DNA from: Chlorobium sp.
Lineage (GTDB): Bacteria > Bacteroidota > Chlorobiia > Chlorobiales > Chlorobiaceae
Length of the DNA stretch: 64,000 nucleotides
Direction: 5' to 3'
Assembly (NCBI GenBank): GCA_028277225.1
Contig: JANQHB010000004.1
Location: 1 to 64,000 of the forward strand
The notes below the pieces were generated by a model, which was not told the origin of the DNA, did no database searches, and saw only the letters and a program-made list of their open reading frames with translations. The position numbers were made by a program, and so were the translations under genes. Of the stretch, positions 28,891-39,055 are shown piece after piece; within the stretch, counting starts at the first letter, position 1; each line of letters begins with the position of its first letter.

Positions 28891-29331
28891 TTACTGCATG
28901 GGATGCAGGTTCGCATGAGCGATCCATCGCCAGCCTTCGCGGGTAAGATGAAAAACCGAAAGCCTCTGTGCAGGCATTTTCTCAAAGCGCTCATCATTGA
29001 AGCTTTCAGCGGCACTCACCGTATAGGTCACAACCATGACATGACCTTTCTTTGTTGCCCTGACATCATCGATCCCGAACGGGCCCAGTTCAAGCGTTCT
29101 CATCAGCACCACCTGCTCCGCCCTGTCACGTGCGCCATCCTTGTGTGCAGACTGAAATGCCGGTGACATTCTCTGTTCGACCGCATCGATATTTCCTGCC
29201 TGGAGATCGGAAAACAATTCGGTAACGAGACGCTTACCCGTCTCCTGAACCGTTTCCTCCGCTTGCAGCAAGCTCACCAGAGCAAAACAAAGCAGCAGAA
29301 CACCGCATAGACCTATCTTGAAAAGTGACAT
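28891..29331 (-). CDS. Exported protein of unknown function (NTF2-like)
   Basis: 146 residues with a clear signal peptide (about 1-23, ending LLQAEE). The mature part has an N-terminal helix TGKRLVTELFSDLQAGNIDAVEQRMSP in short form, followed by strands ending FHLTREGWRWIAHANLHP, a pattern common in SnoaL/NTF2-like and DUF4019-type domains. I do not recognise a specific family or function. It is flanked by 160-200 bp gaps on both sides and looks like an independent unit. Confidence 0.65.
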   Translation of the reverse strand: MSLFKIGLCGVLLLCFALVSLLQAEETVQETGKRLVTELFSDLQAGNIDAVEQRMSPAFQSAHKDGARDRAEQVVLMRTLELGPFGIDDVRATKKGHVMVVTYTVSAAESFNDERFEKMPAQRLSVFHLTREGWRWIAHANLHPMQ

Positions 29332-29491
29332 AAAACCTCCCTCGGAACAGGGTTACTCGTTAATAAAATACGACCAAACGATACCGGTCGGGTGTAGCCA
29401 TGGAAGATAACAATCGTCAGTCACAGCGAAAAAGCCCCTGAACGTCTTGAACAACGGGACATTCGAACCAGATCCGAGCATGTATGCACCG

Positions 29492-29938
29492 CTATCTGAC
29501 CTTCTTCATCGTATCTCCGGGCAAGGTCTTCTGCAGCAGCTTGTCCTGGCGCTGGATTGTCAGGGACAGCTCCTTCTGGATAATTTCTGTCTGCTCCCTG
29601 GACAACTCGAGGTCCTGTGCAACCTTTTCTATTCGCACCCTCTCGACAGGGCTCACAGACGCCTTGATCTGCTTGAGTTCCGTGTTCACGTCATCGAACT
29701 TCTCCTGTACCACAGCAAGCTGCCCCCTGGCTTTCTCGACCTGTTCTTTTGCCGCCTTCACCTCACGCTCCCATTCCCACCCTGCAAAAGAGGCTTTGGT
29801 AAAACCGGCCGACGTCAATGTTTTTTTGACCAGTGACGGCGAAAGAAACAGCACCAGCACGACAAGAATAACGAGCGCCTCCCTGACCACGACCACTACC
29901 TCTTTCGCCACTGCAAGCAAGGACCTTTCTTTTTCCAT
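29492..29938 (-). CDS. Membrane-anchored coiled-coil protein, unknown function
   Basis: 148 residues: one membrane helix (about residues 14-36, VVVVVREALVILVVLVLFL) followed by a long predicted coiled coil (about 55-140) rich in E, K, Q and L with heptad spacing, ending in a basic tail. No catalytic motif is visible. It could be a spacer or scaffold protein of the envelope. The neighbouring exported protein at 28891-29331 is 160 bp downstream on the same strand. Confidence 0.6.
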   Translation of the reverse strand: MEKERSLLAVAKEVVVVVREALVILVVLVLFLSPSLVKKTLTSAGFTKASFAGWEWEREVKAAKEQVEKARGQLAVVQEKFDDVNTELKQIKASVSPVERVRIEKVAQDLELSREQTEIIQKELSLTIQRQDKLLQKTLPGDTMKKVR

Positions 29939-29996
29939 TCCAACCCTCCGTTTAAATGAAATAAGCAGTTATTGAAAAGCAAGGATACATTCCTAT

Positions 29997-30236
29997 CTAT
30001 ATTAACTCCTCGTCCGGAGGACGTTCAGAGTATATGTAAAGCGATATCCGGTTGGGAACCCTGACAGCAAATCCCCTGTCCTCCCATGGATGATCTTTGT
30101 GGTGAACGCTGCTGAAAGTGATTCTATTTCCATGACAGTTTATTGTAGTATCACATGATACAATTTGCTTTGCATCTTTTCTGAAATATCGAATAATGAA
30201 TACTATCGAACAGAAAACGGCAATTACAACCGGCAA
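29997..30236 (-). CDS. Possible small membrane protein (weak)
   Basis: A 79-codon open frame with one hydrophobic N-terminal stretch (about residues 2-15) followed by a polar region with SCDTTINCHGNRITF and ending SERPPDEELI. It lies in an A/T-rich stretch and has no recognised relatives by eye and no clear ribosome-binding site. It may be chance; it is kept because the gap is otherwise empty. Confidence 0.25.
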   Translation of the reverse strand: MPVVIAVFCSIVFIIRYFRKDAKQIVSCDTTINCHGNRITFSSVHHKDHPWEDRGFAVRVPNRISLYIYSERPPDEELI

Positions 30237-30502
30237 ACCATACAGTTATATCTGCATATAATTAAATATATTAAGTCAACATTAACCCATGCGCTTTGAT
30301 ATACTTGATTTGCAAAGCATTTATATATTATGTAATTTTTCCGTAGAGAGTTGTAGAATTGATTTGCATTTCATTTTTTCCTGTCATTAATAAAAAGGAA
30401 AATACATAGAGTTAAAAAAAACATAAGATTGCAATACTCACTATTCAACTGAAATGGCTGTATAGGCGTAAAAAAACAGGGTCAATTCTCATTAATTGAA
30501 AA
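30237..30502. other. A/T-rich leader upstream of the sensor-kinase operon
   Basis: This stretch is distinctly richer in A and T than the surrounding genes (for example around 30250-30420). It must hold the promoter of the 30503 kinase operon, but I cannot single out convincing -35/-10 boxes. No RNA gene, repeat or terminator is recognised. Confidence 0.4.
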
Positions 30503-32860
30503 ATGTCCCCCGAAAACAATGCTTATGATGTTCTCGATGCGCTGTCACAAAATATAGTTGTACTTGACAAGCATGGCACAATTGTCTTTGCAAATAATGC
30601 CTGGAAAGATTTTGGAAAGTACAATGGGGCACCATCTGACTTTATAGGCACAAAATATCTGGATCACTGCAATGGTGATTGCCCTGGTCCTGAAGCTGAA
30701 AAAGTCAGCGATGGTATAGAACGGCTTCTTGGCGGCAGAACATCTTCATTTGCGATCGATTACCCCTGTCACTCCCCCCTCGAACAACGATGGTATACAA
30801 TGACGGCAACGCCTCTTGATCGTGATCATAAAGAGGGAATTATTGTCGTGCATGACAATATCACTGAAAGAGTGCTCGCCGAGCAGGCAAATCGTGTTCA
30901 GAAAGAAAAACTGAGCCTTATTGTCAATAATGTCGATGCCGCTTTGTTTGGTATTGACATAACCCTCCTTCAGCAATACTTCAACACCCTGAAAAAAATC
31001 CATACCGGCAGCTTTTTAGACCATATACACGACAAACCTGAGTTTCTCAGGGAAACATCGGGATTGATCAGGATCGTCGATATCAGCGACAGAGCCGTTT
31101 CAATGTATCGGGCCGGATCAGCAAAGAAACTGCTCTCATACAGCCCGAGAAAACTTTTCTTCAAAACATCTGTCAGGCCCTATATCAATTCCCTGAATGC
31201 AATATATAACGATGAAACCGGTTTTGCATTCAGCACAATCCAGCAAGATCTCACGGGAAAAAAATTTGACGCACTTGTAAAACTGGCCTTTCCATCTGAT
31301 TCCGATCACAGGAACTGGTTGTTAGTTTGTGTTATCGATATCACAGATTTGAAAAACAACGAAAAGGCTCTGATTGAAACTGACAAAGCCCTGAAAAAGC
31401 AACTGGCGTTCACCTCTTCGCTTCTCGACACCATACCCATGCCGGTTTCCTATCAGAATAGAAAAGGAATGTTTCTTGGCTGCAACTCAGCATTCGAATC
31501 ATTTACCGGCATCAGCAAAAATGTTCTGAAAGGAAAAAAAACAAGCGACTTCTTTCCCGAACCGCTCTCGCAGCATTTTTCATGCTCCGGTCACACAAAG
31601 CCACACCCGTCAGAAGACCTGGATATCTTGACTCCTGAAGGGCCGAGAAATGTGGTTCTCAACAAAGCCAATTTCAAAGACAGTGCTCATAACGTGTCCG
31701 GCTGTATCACGGTATTCAATGACATTACCGACCGCTTGAATTATGAAAAAAGTTTACAGGGTTCCGAAAAGCAGTTCCGTGATCTTGCAGAACATTCACA
31801 TAACATTATTGTTATCCGAAATAACAAAAAGATTCTTTATGTAAATCCGCGTTTTAAAATATTGCTGGAATATGGGGAAAACGAAGTATTTTCTCCAGCA
31901 TTCCCATATTCGAAAATATTTGTACAGGAGCAATCGAACGGAAAAGTTTCCAACAATGCCGATGCTCTTTCAGAAATACAGCTTGTTACCAAAAGCGGCA
32001 GGAAATTAACCTGTATCGGCAGAAATGCGTCCATCGATTTTGACGGGCAATCTGCGATAATGGGTATCTACACCGATATCACTCCGTTCAAGGAGCTTGA
32101 GAAAAAATATCGGGAGTCCCAAAAGCTCAATGCCCTCGGAACACTCGCCGGAGGCATCGCTCACGATTTCAATAATATCATCGCATCCATCCTCGGGTAT
32201 GCTTCCATGACACTCGATGATCTCGAAGAAAACTCGCTCGCACACAAAAACACTGCCACAATCATCGATGCAAGCAGACGGGCCCAGGCTCTTGTTGAAC
32301 AGATACTGTCGTTCAGCCGGGATTCGACCGGCCCCAAAAAACGAATCTCGCTCAGACAAGTCATTCTTGAGGCCTTGAGATTCATCAAACCATTGATCCC
32401 CTCATCGATAACCCTTGTCCATCAGGTAACCTGTTCAAGCTGTTATGTCGATGCCGATCCTTCAAAAATACAACAGATCATCATCAATATGCTTACAAAC
32501 GCAAAACAGGCTATTGAAGGAACCGGCACGATCACGTTATCACTGAAAGACGAAGAAATGCAAGGAACGCTTCATGGCAACCATGCAACAATAACAATAT
32601 CAGATACAGGGAAAGGAATTCCTGAAAAGCATCTCGACAGAATATTCGAACCGTTTTTCACCACCAAACAGGCAGGAAAAGGAACGGGGCTCGGCCTTGC
32701 TGCTGTCTATGGGATCATATCCGACCTGGATGGAGATATAACGGTCAAGAGCACTGAGGGAAAAGGTTCCACATTTACCATAAGCATTCCTTTAACGACC
32801 GGACAACCTGCTGCAACACCTGAACCGTCGACATATGAAAACAATTATGATTATCGATGA
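30503..32860 (+). CDS. Multi-PAS sensor histidine kinase
   Basis: 785 residues without obvious membrane helices. An N-terminal PAS (about 5-130) contains [10 protein letters not shown], with two closely spaced cysteines. A linker or degenerate sensor region follows (about 135-290), then two PAS domains (about 300-420 and 425-535), and the kinase core: His554 in [14 protein letters not shown]-box [18 protein letters not shown], and [14 protein letters not shown]. The HDFNN form is typical of NtrB-like kinases. The stop overlaps the start of the receiver gene by 26 bp, so both are coupled, with the hybrid kinase after them. Confidence 0.92.
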   Translation: MSPENNAYDVLDALSQNIVVLDKHGTIVFANNAWKDFGKYNGAPSDFIGTKYLDHCNGDCPGPEAEKVSDGIERLLGGRTSSFAIDYPCHSPLEQRWYTMTATPLDRDHKEGIIVVHDNITERVLAEQANRVQKEKLSLIVNNVDAALFGIDITLLQQYFNTLKKIHTGSFLDHIHDKPEFLRETSGLIRIVDISDRAVSMYRAGSAKKLLSYSPRKLFFKTSVRPYINSLNAIYNDETGFAFSTIQQDLTGKKFDALVKLAFPSDSDHRNWLLVCVIDITDLKNNEKALIETDKALKKQLAFTSSLLDTIPMPVSYQNRKGMFLGCNSAFESFTGISKNVLKGKKTSDFFPEPLSQHFSCSGHTKPHPSEDLDILTPEGPRNVVLNKANFKDSAHNVSGCITVFNDITDRLNYEKSLQGSEKQFRDLAEHSHNIIVIRNNKKILYVNPRFKILLEYGENEVFSPAFPYSKIFVQEQSNGKVSNNADALSEIQLVTKSGRKLTCIGRNASIDFDGQSAIMGIYTDITPFKELEKKYRESQKLNALGTLAGGIAHDFNNIIASILGYASMTLDDLEENSLAHKNTATIIDASRRAQALVEQILSFSRDSTGPKKRISLRQVILEALRFIKPLIPSSITLVHQVTCSSCYVDADPSKIQQIIINMLTNAKQAIEGTGTITLSLKDEEMQGTLHGNHATITISDTGKGIPEKHLDRIFEPFFTTKQAGKGTGLGLAAVYGIISDLDGDITVKSTEGKGSTFTISIPLTTGQPAATPEPSTYENNYDYR

Positions 32861-33221
32861 CGAACCTCTGGTTCGTGACATGCTGTCACAAATGATGGAA
32901 CGTGAAGGCTATAACGTCATCAGTGCCGAAAATGGCCGTACAGCTTATGAGATGCTGCAATTGGCACCAATGCCTGACCTTATCATTACCGATCTTATCA
33001 TGCCGGAAATGGATGGCATCGAACTGATCCGGGAAATCAGAAAAAAGGACAATTCCGTCGGCATCATTGCCCTTTCAGGCGGCTCAAGACATATTGATGC
33101 CACGACAAACCTGGACATTGCCGACTGTGTCGGGGCAAACCTTGTAATATCCAAGCCTGTCGAACGAAGCACGATTCTTGAAAAAATATCGTCACTGCTC
33201 AATCCTTCTGACAAGCCATGA
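32835..33221 (+). CDS. Stand-alone response-regulator receiver
   Basis: 128 residues, a single CheY-like receiver: the acidic pair in MIIDDEP, phosphoacceptor Asp53 in LIITDLIMPEMDG, the Ser/Thr position in ALSGGS, and Lys in ISKPV. No output domain. It sits between two kinases, overlapping both (26 bp with the upstream one, 4 bp with the downstream one), so it probably relays phosphate between them or acts through protein contacts. Confidence 0.94.
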   Translation: MKTIMIIDDEPLVRDMLSQMMEREGYNVISAENGRTAYEMLQLAPMPDLIITDLIMPEMDGIELIREIRKKDNSVGIIALSGGSRHIDATTNLDIADCVGANLVISKPVERSTILEKISSLLNPSDKP

Positions 33222-36205
33222 CAACGGAACAGTTCAAAAGATCCCATGGATACATGAAAAAGGACGGCAAGAGAATCATCTGCAACTCCGACAGGCATCT
33301 GCAGCGCAACCAGGAAGTGCTTGAGGCATTCCGAGCAATCAACCGCCTGATCATTGAAGAAACAGATCTGAACAAACTGATTTCCGGAATCTGCAAATAC
33401 CTCAAAATTCACCTTGGCTATCACAACGCCTGGATAGCGCTGACCGACAATCACGATCACGTCTATATGACAGCATCGCACGGACTTGGCGATGACTTCC
33501 CTATCATGAAGCGGTACCTTGAAAAAGGCAGCAGGCCCGACTGTCTGAACAAGGCAATAAAAAACAACAAGGATATTTTTCTCAGCAATCCGAAAACCGA
33601 TTGCGGCAATTGCCCCCTCTCCCGCCTCTATAAGGGACGATACGGGATGACCAGTCGTCTGCGTTACAAAGACGAGATTTATGGCATCATCAGTGTCTCC
33701 CTGACACCGGATATTGCCATTTGCGAGCATGAGGTCGACTACTTCAGCGAGCTGTGCAACGACTTGTCTTTTGCGCTGCACAAACATCATGAATCCAAAA
33801 CCCTTTATCTCGCCAATGAAATTTTCAGCAGGAGTCAGGCCGCCGCATTTGTCTGGAAAAACAACAGTGAATGGGCCGTCGAGTATGCTGCAGGCAGCAT
33901 CGAGCGGCTGTTTGGCTGGACCATCAAGGATTTCCTGAGCGGTCGGATATCATACAGGAACCTTGTTCATCCTGAAGACAGGGAAAGAGTCTTCAGGAAA
34001 AGAGCCGATATAGCAGAAGCAGACAAGAACCGTGCATTCATTGAAGATGAATATCGAATTGTCAACAGGAATGGAGAAATCCTGTGGATCAATGACCTGA
34101 CGACAATTCAGCGTGAAGAGCCCAATGAAAACTCAGCCTGCCAGAGCATTCTGCACGATATAACCATACGCAAAAAAACCGAAAAGCAGCTCCTGGAAAA
34201 AACTGCTGAATTTGAAGGTATTTTCCGCAATTCCCAAATCGGGATCATGGCTCTCAAGGGTGGTCGTATCTTTGCCAGGGGAAACCAGCGGCTGGCAGAT
34301 ATTCTGGGTTACGGTTCCCCTGATGAAATGGTCGGCATGAACATGAGATCGCTTCATCTCAACGAAAAGCATTTCATTTCTTTCGGAAAAAAGCATTATG
34401 AAAAACTCCGGGACAATGAACAGTTCCAGGTTGAATATCGGCTCAGGCGCAAAGACGGAACCCCGGTATGGTGCTCTCTGTCTGGAAAGGCATTGAATCC
34501 GGAAAATCTCGATGACGGTGTGATATGGATCATCGATGACATCGAAAACCGAAAACAAATTGAAAAAAAACTCCTCGAAACCAATAAAAAACTCGAAAAA
34601 GCATCCGTTCGGGCAGATGCTGCCAACAAGGCAAAAAGCGATTTCCTCTCGAACATCAGTCACGAAATCCGTACTCCGCTCAACGGTGTCATCGGAATGA
34701 CCGATATGCTCCAGCACACGGAGCTTGACAAGGAACAGAAACACTTTACCGCGATCGTCAAATCATGCGGCAAATCATTGATGAAACTGGTCGATGAACT
34801 GCTTGATTACAGCCGGATAGAAGCGGGAAAGATCACGCTCGAATCAGCAGACTTCAACCTTGTTGCTCTCCTGGAAAATATTGCCGACAGGGTGGCATTG
34901 AAGGCAAAAGAAAAAGGTCTCGAACTGAGCTATAGCACTGATGAAAATGTACCACACTATCTTGTGGGTGATCCCGACAGAGTCTGCCAGATCCTCACCA
35001 ACCTGGTTGGTAACGCAATAAAATTCACTGAAAAAGGCTCCGTCTCAATTAACGCAAGCCTGGAATCAGAGAATAAAAAACAGACAGTCCTCCGTTTAAC
35101 CGTACGTGATACCGGTATAGGCATTGCAGAAGATGCACTCAATGCACTGTTTGACCGGTTCACGCAGGAAGATGAATCGATAAAACGCAAATACGGCGGC
35201 ACGGGTCTTGGACTGGCCATCACCAAGCAGTTAACCCGTCTGATGGGCGGAAATATCGGCGCCGACAGCCAGAAAAACATTGGCTCGGAGTTCTGGGTCA
35301 CACTGCCTTTCAAGGTGCAGAAAGGCACTCGGGAAGAAAAAAAGGATACCATCCCGCACAAGCTCTCAGGAGTCAAGGCACTCCTTCTGATGAAAAACGA
35401 ACGTTCAAGTCAGAATCTGTATTCGATGATGCATCTCTGGAAAATGAACATATTCCGGGCATTGAACACTGAAACAGCTCTGACTATGCTTCGGGATGCT
35501 GCAAGTGACGGCAACGATCCTTTTCAGGTTATTCTCATCGATAACGATTTTCCGGAGCAGAATGCCACCGATATCATCTCCGTCCTTGAAGCAGAAAAAA
35601 CGGTGCACCCGTTGCGCCTGGTACTGCTTGACGAAGCAGACAAACAGGATGAAAACGACAAATCCCTGAAATCCTCATCGATCATTGTTGAGCATTTGCA
35701 GAGGCCGGTCAGGATGAAAGAGCTGAAAAAAACGCTTGAACATATTCTCGAACACAGACTCAGGGAGAGAACGTCTGCCGGACACGACGAAGACAGGATA
35801 CAAACGCATGACGGAAATGAAAATCCGGCAAGGAAAATCCTCCTTGTCGATGACAGCAAGACCAATCTCATGGTTGCTTCGCACATGCTGAAAAAAATGG
35901 GATTCCTGGTCGAGACCGCCGAAGATGGCGTCAAGGCGATTGACATCCTGCAATCGTCGACATACGACCTGATCCTGATGGACCTGCAGATGCCCAACAT
36001 GGACGGATATGAATGCACACGTGAAATAAGAAATCCTTCTTCACCGGTTCTTGACCATAATGTCATTATTGTCGCCCTCACCGCTCATTCAAGAGAGGAA
36101 GACCGTCAGAAATGCCTCGAATACGGCATGAATGATCATCTGTCAAAACCGGTAGAGTTTGAAGTTTTGCAAGCAGCGCTGACAAAGCACCTGCCTGTAC
36201 TCTAG
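33218..36205 (+). CDS. GAF/PAS hybrid histidine kinase
   Basis: 995 residues. Order: a GAF-like domain (about 30-190) with clustered cysteines (PDCL, then TDCGNCPLSRLY), two PAS domains with PAC segments (about 200-325 and 330-455), phosphoacceptor His482 in SNISHEIRTPLNG, an ATPase domain (LVGNAIKFTE, DTGIGIAE, GGTGLGLAI), a degenerate receiver (about 715-850), and a full receiver with Asp922 in ILMDLQMPNMDG and KPVEF. The degenerate receiver lacks the N-terminal acidic pair (LLLMKNERS) and has Arg where Lys is expected (QRPVR). It is coupled to the single receiver upstream and ends before a terminator. Confidence 0.93.
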   Translation: MTTEQFKRSHGYMKKDGKRIICNSDRHLQRNQEVLEAFRAINRLIIEETDLNKLISGICKYLKIHLGYHNAWIALTDNHDHVYMTASHGLGDDFPIMKRYLEKGSRPDCLNKAIKNNKDIFLSNPKTDCGNCPLSRLYKGRYGMTSRLRYKDEIYGIISVSLTPDIAICEHEVDYFSELCNDLSFALHKHHESKTLYLANEIFSRSQAAAFVWKNNSEWAVEYAAGSIERLFGWTIKDFLSGRISYRNLVHPEDRERVFRKRADIAEADKNRAFIEDEYRIVNRNGEILWINDLTTIQREEPNENSACQSILHDITIRKKTEKQLLEKTAEFEGIFRNSQIGIMALKGGRIFARGNQRLADILGYGSPDEMVGMNMRSLHLNEKHFISFGKKHYEKLRDNEQFQVEYRLRRKDGTPVWCSLSGKALNPENLDDGVIWIIDDIENRKQIEKKLLETNKKLEKASVRADAANKAKSDFLSNISHEIRTPLNGVIGMTDMLQHTELDKEQKHFTAIVKSCGKSLMKLVDELLDYSRIEAGKITLESADFNLVALLENIADRVALKAKEKGLELSYSTDENVPHYLVGDPDRVCQILTNLVGNAIKFTEKGSVSINASLESENKKQTVLRLTVRDTGIGIAEDALNALFDRFTQEDESIKRKYGGTGLGLAITKQLTRLMGGNIGADSQKNIGSEFWVTLPFKVQKGTREEKKDTIPHKLSGVKALLLMKNERSSQNLYSMMHLWKMNIFRALNTETALTMLRDAASDGNDPFQVILIDNDFPEQNATDIISVLEAEKTVHPLRLVLLDEADKQDENDKSLKSSSIIVEHLQRPVRMKELKKTLEHILEHRLRERTSAGHDEDRIQTHDGNENPARKILLVDDSKTNLMVASHMLKKMGFLVETAEDGVKAIDILQSSTYDLILMDLQMPNMDGYECTREIRNPSSPVLDHNVIIVALTAHSREEDRQKCLEYGMNDHLSKPVEFEVLQAALTKHLPVL

Positions 36206-36210
36206 ATTTG

Positions 36211-36230
36211 GTGTCCCCCGGTGTCCCCCG
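36211..36230. repeat. 10-bp direct repeat, two units
   Basis: GTGTCCCCCG occurs twice in a row just after the hybrid-kinase stop codon and before the terminator. It is too short to classify. Confidence 0.5.
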
Positions 36231-36241
36231 TTACCCGAAAG

Positions 36242-36276
36242 CCTCCTTGAAGTCCCCCATGAAAGGAGGTTTTTTT
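36242..36276 (+). terminator. Rho-independent terminator of the kinase operon
   Basis: CCTCCTT and AAGGAGG form a stem around a 14-base loop followed by seven T residues, 37 bp after the hybrid-kinase stop. A second pairing of GGAGGTTTTTTT with the AAAAAAAACCTCC at about 36290-36302 makes the region potentially bidirectional. Confidence 0.8.
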
Positions 36277-36355
36277 ATAACGGGAGAAGAAAAAAAACCT
36301 CCGGTGGATTATTGGATTTTGTCGCTCATTTTGCCAGTATTGTTCTGAATCCCAT

Positions 36356-37234
36356 TTGCATATCGTGTCTCTCTACTTTTTCAGACATAAACTGCATCTT
36401 TCCCTGCTCTCGGCAGTTGCTGCCGCAAGCTGGTCGATATTTTTCGACATCCCTGTCAACGGCTGGGCTCTCCTTTGCGTTTTCCTGCTGACCTTTTCTA
36501 TCTACCAGGACAACCGGCTGACCGATGGCGTCGAAGATGCCGCCAACGATCCCGAAGGCTTGCACAATGCCGTTCTCAACAAAAAATTCATAACCTACGC
36601 GATCTTCTACCCGCTTTCGATCATATCCCTTGTCATTGCGTTCCAGTTCGGGCAACCGGCTTTCCGGACAACAGTGATCGTCATCCTTATCGGCTTCCTC
36701 TACAACCATAAGTGCTTCCCTGCCTTTCTTGCCGGGCATCTCAACGGTGCACGACGGCTGAAAGATATCTTCATCGTAAAAAACCTCACTCCACCGCTCG
36801 ACTGGGCGACCGCGCTTGTTTTTCTGCCCCTGTTTTTTGCAGGACAGCCATTATCCCTGAAAGCATGGATCTGCTGGGGCTATATTTTTGTGTGTGCGTT
36901 TTTTATCGAGGTAATGTGGGACATGCGGGACCGCCGGGGTGATCTCATGAGCGGCATAAGAACAATCGCCAACACCCTGCCCTTCAGGCAAACCAAAGAA
37001 CTGCTCATCGTCACGAGCATTGTTTCAGGAGCGGCGATGCTCTATTTCACCCTCTCCGACATCCTCCCGGCCGCATCCTATTTCCTGCTTGCAAACAACG
37101 CTGCAGTCATCGTCATCGCAAGCCTTTACAGGGAAAAAGAAGAAGCGTTCATGCGCAAGATAAGCGACCTTACCATCCTCCTCGCCACAACCCTCTTCAT
37201 CTCTTTCGGCCTGATCGCCTATTTTTCGAAGTGA
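36356..37234 (+). CDS. UbiA-superfamily prenyltransferase-like membrane protein
   Basis: 292 residues with about eight or nine membrane helices. Two Asp-rich loops match the UbiA superfamily: Asp52, Asp57 and Asp61 in YQDNRLTDGVED, and Asp189, Asp192 and Asp196 in WDMRDRRGDLMSGIRTIA. These bind prenyl-diphosphate through magnesium. In a green sulfur bacterium substrates could be quinone or chlorophyll precursors, but nothing here decides it, and ubiA/menA/bchG identity is not clear. The frame opens with TTG at 36356; no ATG lies upstream in frame, and the start is uncertain. No ribosome-binding site is obvious. Confidence 0.75.
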   Translation: MHIVSLYFFRHKLHLSLLSAVAAASWSIFFDIPVNGWALLCVFLLTFSIYQDNRLTDGVEDAANDPEGLHNAVLNKKFITYAIFYPLSIISLVIAFQFGQPAFRTTVIVILIGFLYNHKCFPAFLAGHLNGARRLKDIFIVKNLTPPLDWATALVFLPLFFAGQPLSLKAWICWGYIFVCAFFIEVMWDMRDRRGDLMSGIRTIANTLPFRQTKELLIVTSIVSGAAMLYFTLSDILPAASYFLLANNAAVIVIASLYREKEEAFMRKISDLTILLATTLFISFGLIAYFSK

Positions 37235-37257
37235 ACTGTTCCTGTTTCCGAATAGCT

Positions 37258-37899
37258 TCAAGGGTCCTTCTTGCCCTCATGTTTCAGTGAGGTGAGAAAC
37301 CGTCGGGCATAGAGCCTGTCAACCCTTGAAAGATCGGTCAGTTGATCGAAATAGAGCTCAGTGATCCCATAGTGCTCTCGGATCCTCTCGATCATCGACA
37401 TCCATAGACGCGCTGTCATCTCGGCATCGGCCAGTGCACGGTGGAAGGTCCCGGCTTGCGGGATGCCCGCATGCGAGACCAGCGTCCTGAGCTTGTGGTC
37501 CGGAGAGTCCTGATAAATCCTTCTCGACACGAGCAGGGAGCAGCAGCAGGAGCCTCTGTATACCCGGTTCGCACGTTTCAGTTCGGAGTCCAGAAAACGC
37601 TTGTCAAACGATGCATTGTGAGCGACAAGATTATGACCGGAGATAAACTCCGAAAACCGGCCCATTACTTCCTCACAACAGGGCTGGCCCCTGAGCATGT
37701 CATTGGAAATGCCGGTATAGCGCTCGATAAACGGACTGATCCGGAAACCGGGATTCATCAGATGCTGAAAACGGTCTGCAATCTTTCCCTGTTCCAGAAG
37801 CACTACACCGATCTCGATCGCCCGGTCGCCATACTGCGGCGACAAGCCCGTCGTTTCGAAATCGAGCACAACAACACTGTCGGCCGGCGAACGCGTCAT
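37258..37899 (-). CDS. DnaQ-like 3'-5' exonuclease
   Basis: 213 residues of the DEDDh exonuclease family, related to DNA polymerase III epsilon. Exo I is [13 protein letters not shown] (Asp13, Glu15), Exo [15 protein letters not shown], and Exo [16 protein letters not shown] with the expected His and Asp. It lacks a recognisable polymerase-binding tail, so it may be a stand-alone nuclease in repair or RNA turnover rather than the replicative proofreader. A CCC run of cysteines (SCCCSLL) near residue 118 is unusual. It converges on the UbiA-like gene with 23 bp between stops. Confidence 0.88.
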   Translation of the reverse strand: MTRSPADSVVVLDFETTGLSPQYGDRAIEIGVVLLEQGKIADRFQHLMNPGFRISPFIERYTGISNDMLRGQPCCEEVMGRFSEFISGHNLVAHNASFDKRFLDSELKRANRVYRGSCCCSLLVSRRIYQDSPDHKLRTLVSHAGIPQAGTFHRALADAEMTARLWMSMIERIREHYGITELYFDQLTDLSRVDRLYARRFLTSLKHEGKKDP

Positions 37900-38083
37900 C
37901 GTAGAGAACCGCTATTGTAACCTTCCACTGCAATCATGGAGAAGCCCCATCATAATGCTCCAATGATGCAATGGCATCAGGCGTTCCGGAATGAATATCG
38001 AACTGATATCGCACTTTTTTTCTCTTATATCACCACAAGACATTATTTTCCTGAAACATCATGCCACCCATATCGAAATACCC

Positions 38084-39019
38084 ATGATCTTTCATGACCC
38101 GCTCTCCAATCATCGTTTCTATGCCAATCGCAGGCAGCACCATCACCTGTCTGCTCCCTTGATCTCTCTTCTTGTTTTTCTGATCGTTCTTTCATCAATC
38201 AGCACGTCCGCTTATGGAAAGGACAAACCTGCTTACGAAATATATAAAGCAAACGGTAAGGAGGTAAGCTATCGCAAACTTTACAAAAAGGCGAAAAAAA
38301 GCGATATCGTCCTTTTCGGGGAATTACACAATAATCCCATCGCTCATTGGCTGCAACTTGAACTGGTCAAGGACCTGCACGAATCCGGCAAGATAATTCT
38401 GGGCGGAGAAATGTTCGAAGCTGACAATCAGAAAGCTCTTGACGATTACCTGGACGGAACGATTGGCTATGCAGGACTGGATTCTCTTGCCCGGCTCTGG
38501 CCCAACCACAAAACTGATTATGCCCCGATTGTGAATTTTGCCAGAGCAAACCGGATACCCTTTTTTGCGACGAATATACCCAGGCGATATGCGAGCATGG
38601 TCTACAAGAATGGCGACTTTGCTGTTCTGGAAAAGCTGGGTAATGATGAGAAAGCATGGATTGCCCCTCTCCCCATCCAGTTCGATCCCGAATTACCGCA
38701 GTACAAAAAGATCCTTTCGATGATGGATGGCCACGGTACCCCTGAAATCGTCAAGGCCCAGGCGATCAAGGACGCAACAATGGCTCATTTTATTCTGAAA
38801 AATTTCAAGGAAGACCAGACCTTTGTACATCTGAACGGCGCTTACCATTCGGATTTTCATGAGGGCATTCTCTACTACCTGCACCTTCAGCAGGACACTC
38901 TGGACTGCATGACCATCACCACGGTCGAACAGGAGAATATTGACAACCTGGAAGAAAAAAACCGGGGACGGGCCGATTTCATTATCTGCGTGGATGAGGA
39001 TATGACAAAAACATACTGA
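38084..39019 (+). CDS. ChaN-like exported protein
   Basis: About 311 residues from the ATG at 38084. A basic N-terminus followed by a signal segment (about 24-44, ending STSAYG) precedes a ChaN/Tiki-like domain: DIVLFGELHNNPIAHWLQ, LGGEMFEADNQKALDDYL, and late HLNGAYHSDFHEGILYYL. Related proteins bind haem in some pathogens or are predicted metalloproteases; the GExHxxPxxH signature supports metal or haem binding. An earlier in-frame ATG at 37991 would add 31 residues ahead of the signal peptide and seems less likely. It stands alone on this strand. Confidence 0.78.
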   Translation: MIFHDPLSNHRFYANRRQHHHLSAPLISLLVFLIVLSSISTSAYGKDKPAYEIYKANGKEVSYRKLYKKAKKSDIVLFGELHNNPIAHWLQLELVKDLHESGKIILGGEMFEADNQKALDDYLDGTIGYAGLDSLARLWPNHKTDYAPIVNFARANRIPFFATNIPRRYASMVYKNGDFAVLEKLGNDEKAWIAPLPIQFDPELPQYKKILSMMDGHGTPEIVKAQAIKDATMAHFILKNFKEDQTFVHLNGAYHSDFHEGILYYLHLQQDTLDCMTITTVEQENIDNLEEKNRGRADFIICVDEDMTKTY

Positions 39020-39055
39020 GAGATTCTCTGAAGCCCTCTCGATCCTGTCGTTATC

